DNA of 14,367 bases from an uncultured Eubacteriales bacterium (GCA_902765035.1 CACWYF010000008.1:1-14367), one strand, 5' to 3'. Shown: positions 6,919 to 14,089, numbered from the stretch's first letter. Program-made: numbers and translations. Notes: generated by a model from the sequence alone, not told the origin.

Positions 6919-8733
6919 CTATCTGCTGTTCAGATACCTCTGGAGAGCTTTCATCGAATTCTTGCCGAACTTTCCGTCAGCCTTGACTCCGAGTTTTCTC
7001 TGGAGAGCTTTGGATGTACCTTTGCCCCACACACCGTCAGCCTTGACTCCGAGCCATCTCTGCATAGCCTTGACAGTCGGGTCTTTCTTGTTGGCATACT
7101 TCTTGGAAGTTACGCCTGTGCTGTACTTTTTGTATTTCTTCTTTATTGTGATCTTTCCGGTCTGCTTGACTCCGAGGAACTTCTGCAGTTCCTTGATAGT
7201 TGCCTTTCCGCCCTTACCGTCTACGACCAGCGCACCGTTTGTGGACTTGCCGCTCAGCACGTTCGAGATCTGCTGGCTGACTGTCGGTACAGTTACGATG
7301 CTGCGGTTGACCGTCTTCAGGTAATTCGCGCCGGTGTTGTTGATAGCACTTCCGTTTACCGTGATGTCCGCAGTTCCCTTAAGTGTTGATCCGCTGTAGA
7401 CACCTACCATCATGCCTGTGCTGACTCTGGTGCCGTCGGCAACATTGCTGCCCCTGGCATCGATCACCTTCAGTGTGTACTTTCCGGAGTAGCTGCTCTT
7501 GAGAGCTATCTTGCTGAGAAGTGTGCCGGCTGTAGTTCCTGCAGGTACGTTCCTTACGTAAGCACCATTGCTGTTGGATCCGATGCTGTAGGATGAACCG
7601 CTCTTGTTGGCGAAGATAACGCCGCCTACTTTGGACAGTCCGATATGGTTGATGTATCCGCTGTCGATCGTGACCGGAACGAGCGCATATCCGCCGTACT
7701 TTCCGATACCCTTGACATATGCATATGCTCCGGATGAACTCTTCTTTACATTGTTTATACCGCCTACGATGTAGTCGGTGCCTTCCTTCAGAAGTGTTCC
7801 TCCGTTGTAGATCTCAAGGACAGGCTTTACAGCGTTTCCTGTGTAGTTCAGGTTGGTGTTGCCGTAAATCGTTGTCTTGGCCGCACCGTTGGCATTCTTG
7901 TTGAGATACCAGAAGTCTACATCTGTCGATCCGATCTTATTAGTTGAGTAGTACAGGATGCCGTTTACTCTGGCGGTGCTTGAATACTGCCACTTGGTAT
8001 AGTTTGACGGCGACTGGTTCATGTTGTAGTACTGTGCGCACCACATGTCGATATCCGAAGCCAGTCCTGTACCGTTTGCGAGATATGACTTGAAGAAGTT
8101 CGTATTCGCATATACTCCCGGGTCATATCCGTTGGTTCTTATAACATCTGCAAAAGCGTTTACAGCTTCGATAGCTGTCTTCTGCTTGAGTCCGTAAAGT
8201 CTTCCCTTGTTCTTTCCGCTCGACTTGCCTGCGAACTCATAATCCATGTATACAGGGAGTTCGAGATCTTCAGGTCCGATACCGAGAGCTCTGAGTCTGT
8301 TTACAGCATACTGGGCTTCCTTCCTTGCCTCAGCTGCACTCTTGGCCTGTGAGAATACATACACACCCTTCATGACGCCTGCAGCGTTAGCCTTGCTGTA
8401 ATGTGTAGCAAACTTGCTGTCGATGTTGAGGCTGCCGTTTCCGTATGTTGTGTAGGTTACTCTCATGATCGCATAGTCGCAGCCGTTGAGCTTGGCAGCT
8501 TTCCAGTCACTTCCTGTAGCCTGGAAGTACGAAACATCGACACCGTGAACTATAAGGTTGCCGTTGAATCTTGCGTTATGATTATACGATGACCTTGTAT
8601 TTGCAAAAGGTGATGTACCGCTTGCTGCATATGCCCCGTCTTCCAGTCCTGCAAGTCCGCAGACGAGGCTGACTGTCAGTATTACTGCCAGCAGGTGTCT
8701 TGCCATTCTTGTTATACCGGTTGACTTCTTCAT
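6919..8733 (-). CDS. Secreted GH25 lysozyme with peptidoglycan-binding repeats
   Basis: Extracellular muramidase expected to cut the MurNAc-GlcNAc bond of peptidoglycan. The 604 residues start with a signal peptide (MKKSTGITRMARHLLAVILT then VSLVCGLAG, ending near AYA). A GH25 domain spans about 60-280 with HGVDVSYFQ (Asp66), MRVTYTTYG, GVYVFSQA and VYMDYEF (Asp164 and Glu166, the expected catalytic pair). Next come a beta-rich module with KPVLEIYNGGTLLKEGTDYI, a region like the beta domains of clostridial surface proteins, and at least two C-terminal peptidoglycan-binding repeats (AMQRWLGVKADGVWGKGTSK and ALQRKLGVKADGKFGKNSMK). The open frame reaches 8808, but AAGGAG lies 6-7 bases before the ATG at 8733 and the signal peptide begins there. 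It follows the second G3E GTPase by 47 bases on the same strand. Confidence 0.92.
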   Translation of the reverse strand: MKKSTGITRMARHLLAVILTVSLVCGLAGLEDGAYAASGTSPFANTRSSYNHNARFNGNLIVHGVDVSYFQATGSDWKAAKLNGCDYAIMRVTYTTYGNGSLNIDSKFATHYSKANAAGVMKGVYVFSQAKSAAEARKEAQYAVNRLRALGIGPEDLELPVYMDYEFAGKSSGKNKGRLYGLKQKTAIEAVNAFADVIRTNGYDPGVYANTNFFKSYLANGTGLASDIDMWCAQYYNMNQSPSNYTKWQYSSTARVNGILYYSTNKIGSTDVDFWYLNKNANGAAKTTIYGNTNLNYTGNAVKPVLEIYNGGTLLKEGTDYIVGGINNVKKSSSGAYAYVKGIGKYGGYALVPVTIDSGYINHIGLSKVGGVIFANKSGSSYSIGSNSNGAYVRNVPAGTTAGTLLSKIALKSSYSGKYTLKVIDARGSNVADGTRVSTGMMVGVYSGSTLKGTADITVNGSAINNTGANYLKTVNRSIVTVPTVSQQISNVLSGKSTNGALVVDGKGGKATIKELQKFLGVKQTGKITIKKKYKKYSTGVTSKKYANKKDPTVKAMQRWLGVKADGVWGKGTSKALQRKLGVKADGKFGKNSMKALQRYLNSR

Positions 8734-8780
8734 AAGTTGCTCCTTCCCTGTCTGCTGCATCTTCCCTCTGTCCCCCTGCG

Positions 8781-9725
8781 TCAGAAGGTCGCTACCTCCG
8801 GGCTGCACGGTTCACATTTTGCCAGTTTCCTGATATACAGTACCGGCCCCTTTTCCTGATACGCTTCAGCGTATTCCACTCTTACCTTGGCTGTTATCTC
8901 GATCCAGTCACCTACATTCAGTTTCTCGTGACCGGAGTAGTACGACAGCAGTCCCGCGAACTGTATGTCCGCCTCGCAGCATGTCATCACATGTCTGCCG
9001 AATGCGAACTGCCCTTCCGGGAGTTCCTCTGACAGAGCTACACGGCCTTTCAGGATGAATGTCTTGCCGTCGTAATCATCCTCGTTCTCGTTTATATCCC
9101 TGTACCACTCTGCGTACCAGTCGTCCTCGATCTTGATCTGGGACTTTGTCATGTCGTACGGCAGCGGATCCTGGATATCATCCGGCTCGATGTCGTCCGG
9201 ACCGTATTCATATACGATGAGGTTGCGCCTGTTGGCTATCCTGACTTCCTTGTGGAAAGGCATTTTGTCAAAACCCTTCTCGCATCTGTTGAATACGACC
9301 ATGTCTGCGGTCTGCATCTTGTTGAAGCAGAGCTGACGCATATTGCGGTTGTACATCTGGAAGGTGGTCGCATCGAAGAGTGCCATCTCCTGCTGGATCA
9401 GCCAGTTGACCGGCATTGCTGCGAAGAGCTTCTGGTTTTCCCACATGCCGTTGTACTCGACTACGACCCTGTCATACGGGCCTGCCTTGGATATGTCCAG
9501 CAGATTGCTCGGATTCAGCTCTTCCTCCGAGCGGATGTGTTCCACCCTGACGCCCGGGCCGACGAACTTCTCCGGCTCGTATGCTGTCTCTCCCCTCTCA
9601 CAGATGAGGAGCAGCGTCCTTCCGTCATCGCCGAATTCATGATTCTCAAGTGTTTCTTTTATAAATGTCGTCTTTCCGGATCCGAGGAACCCGGTAAAGA
9701 GATATACGGGTTTATCTGTCAACAT
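8781..9725 (-). CDS. G3E-type P-loop GTPase fused to a YcgQ/DUF1980-like C-terminal domain
   Basis: A 314-residue cytosolic protein. The N-terminal half is a CobW-like GTPase with Walker A GFLGSGKTT (12-20). It is atypical: the GCxCC metal motif and the EPSG motif are absent, their places being taken by ICERGE and EYNGMW, and the usual NKxD is FNRC (145-148). The C-terminal third (about 218-310) has GRHVMTCCEADIQFAGLL, GDWIEITAKV and KGPVLYI. This pattern matches my knowledge of the C-terminus of YcgQ-type proteins (TIGR03943/DUF1980), which pair with YraQ-type permeases. No permease is present here. It follows the canonical G3E GTPase by 64 bases and probably acts with it in metal handling. 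The fold assignment of the N-terminal half is firm, that of the C-terminal domain moderate. Confidence 0.82.
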   Translation of the reverse strand: MLTDKPVYLFTGFLGSGKTTFIKETLENHEFGDDGRTLLLICERGETAYEPEKFVGPGVRVEHIRSEEELNPSNLLDISKAGPYDRVVVEYNGMWENQKLFAAMPVNWLIQQEMALFDATTFQMYNRNMRQLCFNKMQTADMVVFNRCEKGFDKMPFHKEVRIANRRNLIVYEYGPDDIEPDDIQDPLPYDMTKSQIKIEDDWYAEWYRDINENEDDYDGKTFILKGRVALSEELPEGQFAFGRHVMTCCEADIQFAGLLSYYSGHEKLNVGDWIEITAKVRVEYAEAYQEKGPVLYIRKLAKCEPCSPEVATF

Positions 9726-9758
9726 TACTTAATAGTCTCTTTTCTTAGTTTCATTTTG

Positions 9759-9785
9759 TGACAATGGGGACGGGTCTCCCTGTCA
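9759..9785. repeat. REP-like imperfect palindrome between the two GTPase genes
   Basis: TGACA (9759-9763) pairs with TGTCA (9781-9785). Inside, GGGGAC (9766-9771) pairs with GTCTCC (9774-9779) with one G-U pair and a very short loop. The TGACA-ATGGGGACGG...TCTC-TGTCA layout is like short palindromes I know to be scattered in clostridial genomes, some linked to REP-associated tyrosine transposases. The single copy here cannot prove that. Confidence 0.45.
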
Positions 9786-9789
9786 TCTA

Positions 9790-10965
9790 TTATGACAGCC
9801 TGAACAGCTTATTGATCTTGTCTCTCTTGAGGCTTGTTCCGATAACAACTACCATTCCGGTTGCCTCAGCCTCTGTCTCTCTGACTTCACCTTCGCCAGG
9901 TACGTAGTCGAATTCGAGCCAGCCGCCTTCAGTGTTCTCTACGATACCCTTGGCTCTGAGTACCTCTCCGCACTCATCGAGGCTGTCAACGATCTCCTCG
10001 ATCTCTGCTCTTGTGTACTTGTTGCTTGTGTGTACTCCGACTTCGTCGAATACCTCATCAGCATCATGTCCGTGGTGGTGATGGTGATGATGATGGTGGT
10101 GATGGTGGTGATGATGTTCGTGCTCGTCGTCATCATCGTCATCGTCGTCATCGTGATGATGGTGGTGATGATGCTCATGCTCGTCGTCATCATCGTCATC
10201 GTCGTCATCATGGTGATGGTGGTGATGATGTTCATGCTCATCGTCGTCATCGTCGTCATCGTGGTGATGATGGCATTCACATTCCTCATCGTCACACTCA
10301 TGCTCATGCTCGTGTGCAGCGAGCTCCTCGTATGCTTCTTCTCTCAGCTTGTCAAGCTCTGCACTCAGAGTCTTCTTCGACTCCATTACCTCGAGCATCT
10401 TGGCTCCGCTCAGCTGATCCCAGTCTGTAGTTACGATCTCAGCCTCTGCGTTGAGCTCTCTGATTGACTTAACGATCCTGTCGATCTCCTCAGCGCTCAT
10501 GCCCTGCTGATGTGAAAGGAAAATGGAGCTTGCGTGCTCTACCTGGTTCTTATAGAACTCACCGAAGTTCTCCATGTACATGTCGTATCTCTTTGCGTCT
10601 ACGACTGTTGTGAATCCGTTGAGCTGGATCTTGTCATTCTTAAGATCCTGAACTGCGATGATTACGTCTGACAGTTTTCCAACTCCGGACGGCTCGATGA
10701 GGATCCTGTCCGGGTTATACTGTTCGATTACTTCATTAAGTGCTTTGCCAAAGTCACCTACCAGTGTGCAGCAGATGCATCCGGCTACCATTTCATTTAT
10801 CTTTATTCCTGACTCTCTGAGGAAACCCGTATCAACACCGATCTCACCAAACTCGTTCTCAATGAGTACGATGTTCTTGTTCTCGTATCCTTCAGCTATC
10901 AGCTTCTTGATAAGTGTGGTCTTTCCTGCTCCGAGAAATCCTGAAAAAATGTCGACTTTTGTCAT
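9790..10965 (-). CDS. G3E (CobW/COG0523) GTPase metallochaperone with His/Asp-rich metal-binding tract
   Basis: Cytosolic GTPase of the family that inserts or delivers metals, often zinc, to target proteins. The 391 residues show Walker A GFLGAGKTT (9-17), ENEFGEIGVD (36-45), the metal motif GCICC (62-66) and EPSGVG (91-96). SHQQ at 151-154 stands where NKxD is usual. Residues about 217-300 are almost entirely His, Asp and Glu, with blocks of nine Asp, then EHE, then seven His; such tracts store or sense metal in this family. The C-terminal CobW_C domain follows (about 311-391, with ending SLKRDKINKLFRLS). The ATG has AGAGG about 9 bases upstream. It is the first gene of the minus-strand cluster, and its promoter is overlapped by one of two GTAAAG/CTTTAC operators. 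Confidence 0.93.
   Translation of the reverse strand: MTKVDIFSGFLGAGKTTLIKKLIAEGYENKNIVLIENEFGEIGVDTGFLRESGIKINEMVAGCICCTLVGDFGKALNEVIEQYNPDRILIEPSGVGKLSDVIIAVQDLKNDKIQLNGFTTVVDAKRYDMYMENFGEFYKNQVEHASSIFLSHQQGMSAEEIDRIVKSIRELNAEAEIVTTDWDQLSGAKMLEVMESKKTLSAELDKLREEAYEELAAHEHEHECDDEECECHHHHDDDDDDDEHEHHHHHHHDDDDDDDDDEHEHHHHHHHDDDDDDDDDEHEHHHHHHHHHHHHHHHGHDADEVFDEVGVHTSNKYTRAEIEEIVDSLDECGEVLRAKGIVENTEGGWLEFDYVPGEGEVRETEAEATGMVVVIGTSLKRDKINKLFRLS
10117..10287 (-). repeat. 57-bp tandem repeats encoding the His/Asp tract
   Basis: A marker sequence TTCGTGCTC / CTCATGCTC / TTCATGCTC on the plus strand starts at 10117, 10174 and 10231, exactly 57 bases apart. Each unit encodes 19 residues: nine Asp, Glu-His-Glu, then seven His. 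The third unit is degenerate, with seven Asp and four His before a Cys-containing start. The in-frame period means copy number can change without breaking the gene. Confidence 0.9.
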
Positions 10966-10994
10966 AATATTATGCCTCTCTTCTTTTATATTTA

Positions 10995-11012
10995 TGTAAA
11001 GCGTCCTTTACA
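10995..11012. promoter_or_regulatory. Inverted-repeat operator, copy 1
   Basis: Perfect 7-4-7 inverted repeat, TGTAAAG (10995-11001), spacer CGTC, CTTTACA (11006-11012). It overlaps the presumed -10 region of the GTPase promoter. The same 6-4-6 core recurs at 11063-11078. I cannot name the regulator; because the controlled genes are metal GTPases, a metal-responsive repressor is the natural guess. Confidence 0.72.
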
Positions 11013-11025
11013 CGATTGTTGTCAA
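10997..11025 (-). promoter_or_regulatory. Promoter of the G3E GTPase cluster
   Basis: On the minus strand a perfect -35 box TTGACA (11020-11025) is followed after 17 to 19 bases by GCTTTACA, a weak -10. That -10 falls inside the inverted-repeat operator at 10995-11012, so repressor binding would block polymerase. The leader to the ATG at 10965 is about 25 bases and carries the AGAGG site. Confidence 0.55.
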
Positions 11026-11062
11026 CTGTACATAGTGGAATATAGCACCACAGATCGGGATA

Positions 11063-11078
11063 GTAAAGTTTCCTTTAC
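11063..11078. promoter_or_regulatory. Inverted-repeat operator, copy 2
   Basis: GTAAAG (11063-11068), spacer TTTC, CTTTAC (11073-11078). Both copies also share the string TCCTTTACA, so similarity extends beyond the symmetric core. The centres of the two copies are 67 bases apart. It lies about 42 bases upstream of the extended -10 of the divergent aconitase X gene and could serve either direction. Confidence 0.65.
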
Positions 11079-11116
11079 AATTATTCAGCAAACTTCGGCG
11101 TAATCATTTTCCATTA

Positions 11117-11125
11117 TGCTATACT
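11117..11125 (+). promoter_or_regulatory. Extended -10 promoter of the aconitase X genes
   Basis: TGCTATACT gives a TGN extension and a good -10 TATACT (11120-11125). No convincing -35 is seen at the usual distance, which is common for extended -10 promoters. The leader would be about 45 bases before the ATG at 11177. Confidence 0.45.
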
Positions 11126-11176
11126 TAATCAAAAGGTCTTATTTTTACTCAATACACAGATATGTAAGGAAGGGAG

Positions 11177-12574
11177 ATGAGGTCATTGGAATACAAAATG
11201 AAGCTGACTGATGAACAGAAGGCCATCCTTGAACATTCAAAGGGTGAGACTCTTGCCAAAGTCATGGAATCGCTGGTGAGATACGGCGAGCTGTTCGGTG
11301 CGACGGAGATGGTCCCGATCAGCAGCAAGTACAATCACCTCGTAACATCGTTCGGACTGAAAGCCCTCGGCCCGGTATACGAGCTGATGGACAAGCTCCT
11401 CGCAGCAGGCGCACCGTCCGGGCAGAAGTTCTCAGTCGATCCGAAGCCGCTGGACCCGAATGTGCCAAGCAGTTTTGCCCAGGATGCGATTTTCAAGTTC
11501 TTCATGTACAGCCGTCAGAAGGACTACGAGAAGCAGCTCAAGCAGCTGGGTCTTCTTTCTGACAAGGCCTTCACCTGCACCTGCTACATGGATGAGGTAG
11601 GCAACAAGCCGGGATACGGCGAGATCCTCAGCTGGTCAGAATCTTCTGCTGTCGTATACGCAAACTCAGTCCTCGGTGCAAGATGCAACCGCAATTCGGG
11701 AATCATCGACCTGATGGGCTCTGTTATCGGATACGTTCCTAAGTTCGGTCTCCTGACTGACGAAGGACGCAAGGCTGACTGGATCATCGAGGTAAAGACG
11801 TCGAAAAAACCGGAAGCGCAGCTCCTCGGTTCTGCGATCGGCATGAAGGTAATGGAAGATGTTCCTTATGTAAAAGGTCTCGACCAGTGGCTCGGTACAG
11901 AGCTTGACGATGAGGCATGCACATATCTTAAGGACTTCGGCGCTGCAACAGCATCCAACGGTGCAGTCGGGCTCTATCACATCGACAAGCTCACACCTGA
12001 AGCTGTAAAGTTCGGAGAAGATCTGATAAAACCTGATGCAAAGACATATGTCATAGATGACGCTGAACTCGAAAGAGTATACAGAGAGTACCCTGTCATC
12101 TGGAAGAATAAGAATGCTCAGCCAAAGCTCTGCTTCATGGGCTGCCCGCATATGAGTCTGCAGCAGCTCAAGGACTGGACTGACAAGGTGGAAGAAAGCC
12201 TGAAGAAGAATGGTGTTGAAAAGGTAACAGTACCGACCGTCTTCACAGCTGCTCCTGACGTTCTCGATGCATTCGCAAAGACACCTTATGCAGCGAGACT
12301 TAAAGCAACCGGAGTCATCACTTCATACATCTGCCCGCTGATGTACATGAACAATCCGCTCAGCGAGAAGATGCCGGTGATAACATCGAGCAACAAGCTG
12401 AGAACGTACACATCAGCACGTTACTATACAGATGAAGAGATCCTTGAACAGATAACTACTCCGGGCAGAAGCAGCGGCAGGAAGATAGTGCTCGGCAGGA
12501 TAGCCGGCGTAGTGCCTGCATTCCACAAGCTCCCTAATCCGCTGGCTCGCGGCATCAGGAAAGGAGGCAGATAA
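11177..12574 (+). CDS. Aconitase X catalytic (large) subunit
   Basis: Iron-sulfur dehydratase of the AcnX (DUF521) family. Known members are archaeal phosphomevalonate dehydratase and bacterial cis-3-hydroxy-L-proline dehydratase. The 465 residues show the family frame: LTDEQKAIL at the start, FTCTCYM (132-138), GEILSWSESSAVVYANSVLG (148-167), GCPHMSLQQL (322-331) and SYICPL (383-388). Cys134 or Cys136, Cys323 and Cys386 are the likely cluster ligands. The segment after ARCNRNSG differs from the ARTNREGG that I recall for typical members, so the substrate may differ. A tail of about 30 basic residues follows position 435. AAGGA lies 6 bases before the ATG at 11177; the ATG at 11198 (residue 8, MKLTDEQK) is an alternative start closer to family norms. 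The small subunit follows after one base. Confidence 0.88.
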   Translation: MRSLEYKMKLTDEQKAILEHSKGETLAKVMESLVRYGELFGATEMVPISSKYNHLVTSFGLKALGPVYELMDKLLAAGAPSGQKFSVDPKPLDPNVPSSFAQDAIFKFFMYSRQKDYEKQLKQLGLLSDKAFTCTCYMDEVGNKPGYGEILSWSESSAVVYANSVLGARCNRNSGIIDLMGSVIGYVPKFGLLTDEGRKADWIIEVKTSKKPEAQLLGSAIGMKVMEDVPYVKGLDQWLGTELDDEACTYLKDFGAATASNGAVGLYHIDKLTPEAVKFGEDLIKPDAKTYVIDDAELERVYREYPVIWKNKNAQPKLCFMGCPHMSLQQLKDWTDKVEESLKKNGVEKVTVPTVFTAAPDVLDAFAKTPYAARLKATGVITSYICPLMYMNNPLSEKMPVITSSNKLRTYTSARYYTDEEILEQITTPGRSSGRKIVLGRIAGVVPAFHKLPNPLARGIRKGGR

Positions 12575-12575
12575 T

Positions 12576-13019
12576 ATGAAAGAGTTCCAAGGACGTGTAG
12601 TCGTACCCGGCAGAATAGCTGCCGAAGCTCTCGTATCACACGAGGGACTGAATACTCTTGCTTCCTTCCAGAAGGCCCTGCAGTTCGGCGACAAGAATGC
12701 GACCTGCGGTGATCAGAACAACCCCGACCTGTATGGTAAGCAGATGGCCGGAAAGGCTCTTTGCCTGCCTCAGACTATCGGCTCAACAACAGGCGGACTG
12801 GTTCTTTACTGCGCATGCTCGATGGGCAGACAGCCTGCATGCATGCTTTTCTCCAAGCCGATCGACTCACTTGCGGCAGCAGGTACAGTGCTTGCAGACG
12901 TGTGGCTCGATGATGTCAATATGCCTGTCGTCGATTCACTCGGGGATGAGTTCCTTGAGTACGTCAGGGATGGAATGAACATAGTCGTGCAGGAAGGCGG
13001 AAAGATTCTTGCAGGCTGA
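12576..13019 (+). CDS. Aconitase X swivel (small) subunit
   Basis: Second part of the AcnX dehydratase (DUF126), the swivelling domain that closes the active site over the large subunit. The 147 residues read FQGRVVVPGRIAAEALVS, NPDLYGKQMAGKALCLPQTI, GSTTGGLVLYCA with the conserved serine of the GST(T/S) motif at about residue 70, and IDSLAAAGTVLADVW, all in family order. It begins one base after the large-subunit stop, and AAGGAGG inside the end of the large-subunit gene stands 8 bases before its ATG, so the two are translated together. In some bacteria the two parts are fused; here they are split. A terminator follows at 13045. Confidence 0.9.
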   Translation: MKEFQGRVVVPGRIAAEALVSHEGLNTLASFQKALQFGDKNATCGDQNNPDLYGKQMAGKALCLPQTIGSTTGGLVLYCACSMGRQPACMLFSKPIDSLAAAGTVLADVWLDDVNMPVVDSLGDEFLEYVRDGMNIVVQEGGKILAG

Positions 13020-13044
13020 TGCCGTTTTGATGCATAATAATACA

Positions 13045-13078
13045 GACCCGCTTCTCCGGGAGCGGGTCGTGGTTTTTT
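13045..13078 (+). terminator. Rho-independent terminator of the aconitase X operon
   Basis: Perfect 8-bp GC-rich arms GACCCGCT (13045-13052) and AGCGGGTC (13061-13068), an 8-nt loop, then GTGGTTTTTT. It lies 26 bases past the small-subunit stop and just before the transporter gene, so the transporter probably needs its own promoter or read-through. Confidence 0.9.
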
Positions 13079-13103
13079 GAGGGTAAACAGGGAGCAAAAG
13101 AAA

Positions 13104-13997
13104 ATGGATCTCGAGAAGAGACTGAACATGAATGAGAGAAAGGGAGAATTCCTTGTAGGGCTCGCTCTTGCATTGAGAGCAAGCTCGCTTCTCTTCGGCA
13201 AAATCGCGATGCGCACCATGGGGCCTTATCTGACAATCGCTATAAGGTTCACCATCGCTTTTATCCTGATAGCTTTCCTCTTCAGGAAGAGTCTGCATAA
13301 GGTCAACCTCAGGACTCTGTGGCACTGCGCGTTGATAGGTTTCTTCTTTTTTCTGGCTATGGTGTTTGAGATGTTCGGTCTTCAGACTACGCCATCCTCA
13401 GTTACAGCCTTCCTCGAAGGCTCTGTCGTGGTGATAGTCCCTGCAATAGCCTGCATAATGCAGCGAAAGCTGCCTGACAAAGTCACTGTAATCTCTGCCA
13501 TTGTCGCGCTGATCGGTGTCGCATTCCTCACTCTTAAGGGCGACCGCCTCGGTTTCTCCACCGGTGAGCTGCTGGTGCTCGGCGGCACAGTCTGGTATTC
13601 AATGACGGTGATCGTCACAGATACAGCAGCAAAAAACGACGACCTTGAGGTCGTCGCGATCTACCAGCTTCTCTTCATAGCGATCTTCGCCTACATCGGC
13701 GCCTTCATATTTGAAGAGATACGGCTGCCTCAGAGCGGTCAGGAATGGGGAGCAGTTCTCGCTCTTGCCATCATCTGCACCGGCGTAGGATTCACCATAC
13801 AGCCTTTTGGGCAGAAATACATAACGGCTGAACGCGCCGGCGTGCTCGCAGTCTTCAATCCGTTGACGGCAGCGGTGCTGGGAGTCGTGTTCCTGCATGA
13901 GAGACTTACAGGAAGCATGATCCTCGGCGCCATACTGATCCTCATCTCGATCCTCGCACCTGCATGGATCGAGGACAGGCGAAGCCGGAAGCAATGA
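13104..13997 (+). CDS. EamA-family (DMT superfamily) membrane transporter
   Basis: Inner-membrane transporter of 297 residues with about ten hydrophobic helices in two EamA repeats. The first begins FLVGLALALRASSLLFGKIA and includes FEMFGLQTTPSSVTAFLEGS; the second includes VLGGTVWYSMTVIVTD, AERAGVLAVFNPLTAAVLGV and ends LGAILILISILAPAWIEDRR with a basic tail. Such proteins export amino acids, metabolites or drugs; the substrate cannot be read here. The open frame reaches a TTG at 13077 inside the T-tract of the preceding terminator. The ATG at 13104 with AGGGAG 9 bases upstream is the better start, though the ATG at 13128 (MNERKG) remains possible. It lies beyond a terminator from the aconitase X pair, so a shared role is only suggested by adjacency. 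Confidence 0.92.
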   Translation: MDLEKRLNMNERKGEFLVGLALALRASSLLFGKIAMRTMGPYLTIAIRFTIAFILIAFLFRKSLHKVNLRTLWHCALIGFFFFLAMVFEMFGLQTTPSSVTAFLEGSVVVIVPAIACIMQRKLPDKVTVISAIVALIGVAFLTLKGDRLGFSTGELLVLGGTVWYSMTVIVTDTAAKNDDLEVVAIYQLLFIAIFAYIGAFIFEEIRLPQSGQEWGAVLALAIICTGVGFTIQPFGQKYITAERAGVLAVFNPLTAAVLGVVFLHERLTGSMILGAILILISILAPAWIEDRRSRKQ

Positions 13998-14022
13998 TCC
14001 GCGAATAATTATCAGAATGAAA

Positions 14023-14068
14023 AATCCGCCTTTAACTGTAAATATACAGCTACGGGCGGATTCTTTTA
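14023..14068. terminator. Bidirectional terminator between the transporter and the isomerase gene
   Basis: Arms AATCCGCC (14023-14030) and GGCGGATT (14055-14062) enclose a second small hairpin, CTGTA (14036-14040) with TACAG (14045-14049). On the plus strand CTTTTATTT follows; on the minus strand TTTTTCATTC follows. It can end both convergent transcripts. Confidence 0.82.
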
Positions 14069-14089
14069 TTTATTCAGATACTGTTTTCC

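Noticed and set aside
8734..8808. N-terminal extension of the lysozyme frame to 8808.
   Set aside because: It overlaps the end of the GTPase gene, and the signal peptide and AAGGAG site place the start at 8733.
10117..10287. Regular repeats that might suggest a CRISPR or satellite array.
   Set aside because: The period is exactly 57 with no unique spacers, and it stays in frame within a protein of known family.
10011..10467. Long open frames (139 and 145 codons) on the plus strand and one of 122 codons on the minus strand across the His/Asp tract.
   Set aside because: They are artefacts of the CAT/CAC/GAT/GAC-rich repeats, which lack stops in every frame; the G3E GTPase frame has clear motifs on both sides.
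13005..13045. TTGCAG and CATAAT 18 bases apart as a promoter for the EamA gene.
   Set aside because: The transcript would run straight into the strong terminator at 13045-13078.
13077..13103. TTG start for the EamA transporter.
   Set aside because: It falls inside the terminator T-tract; the ATG at 13104 has a proper ribosome binding site.
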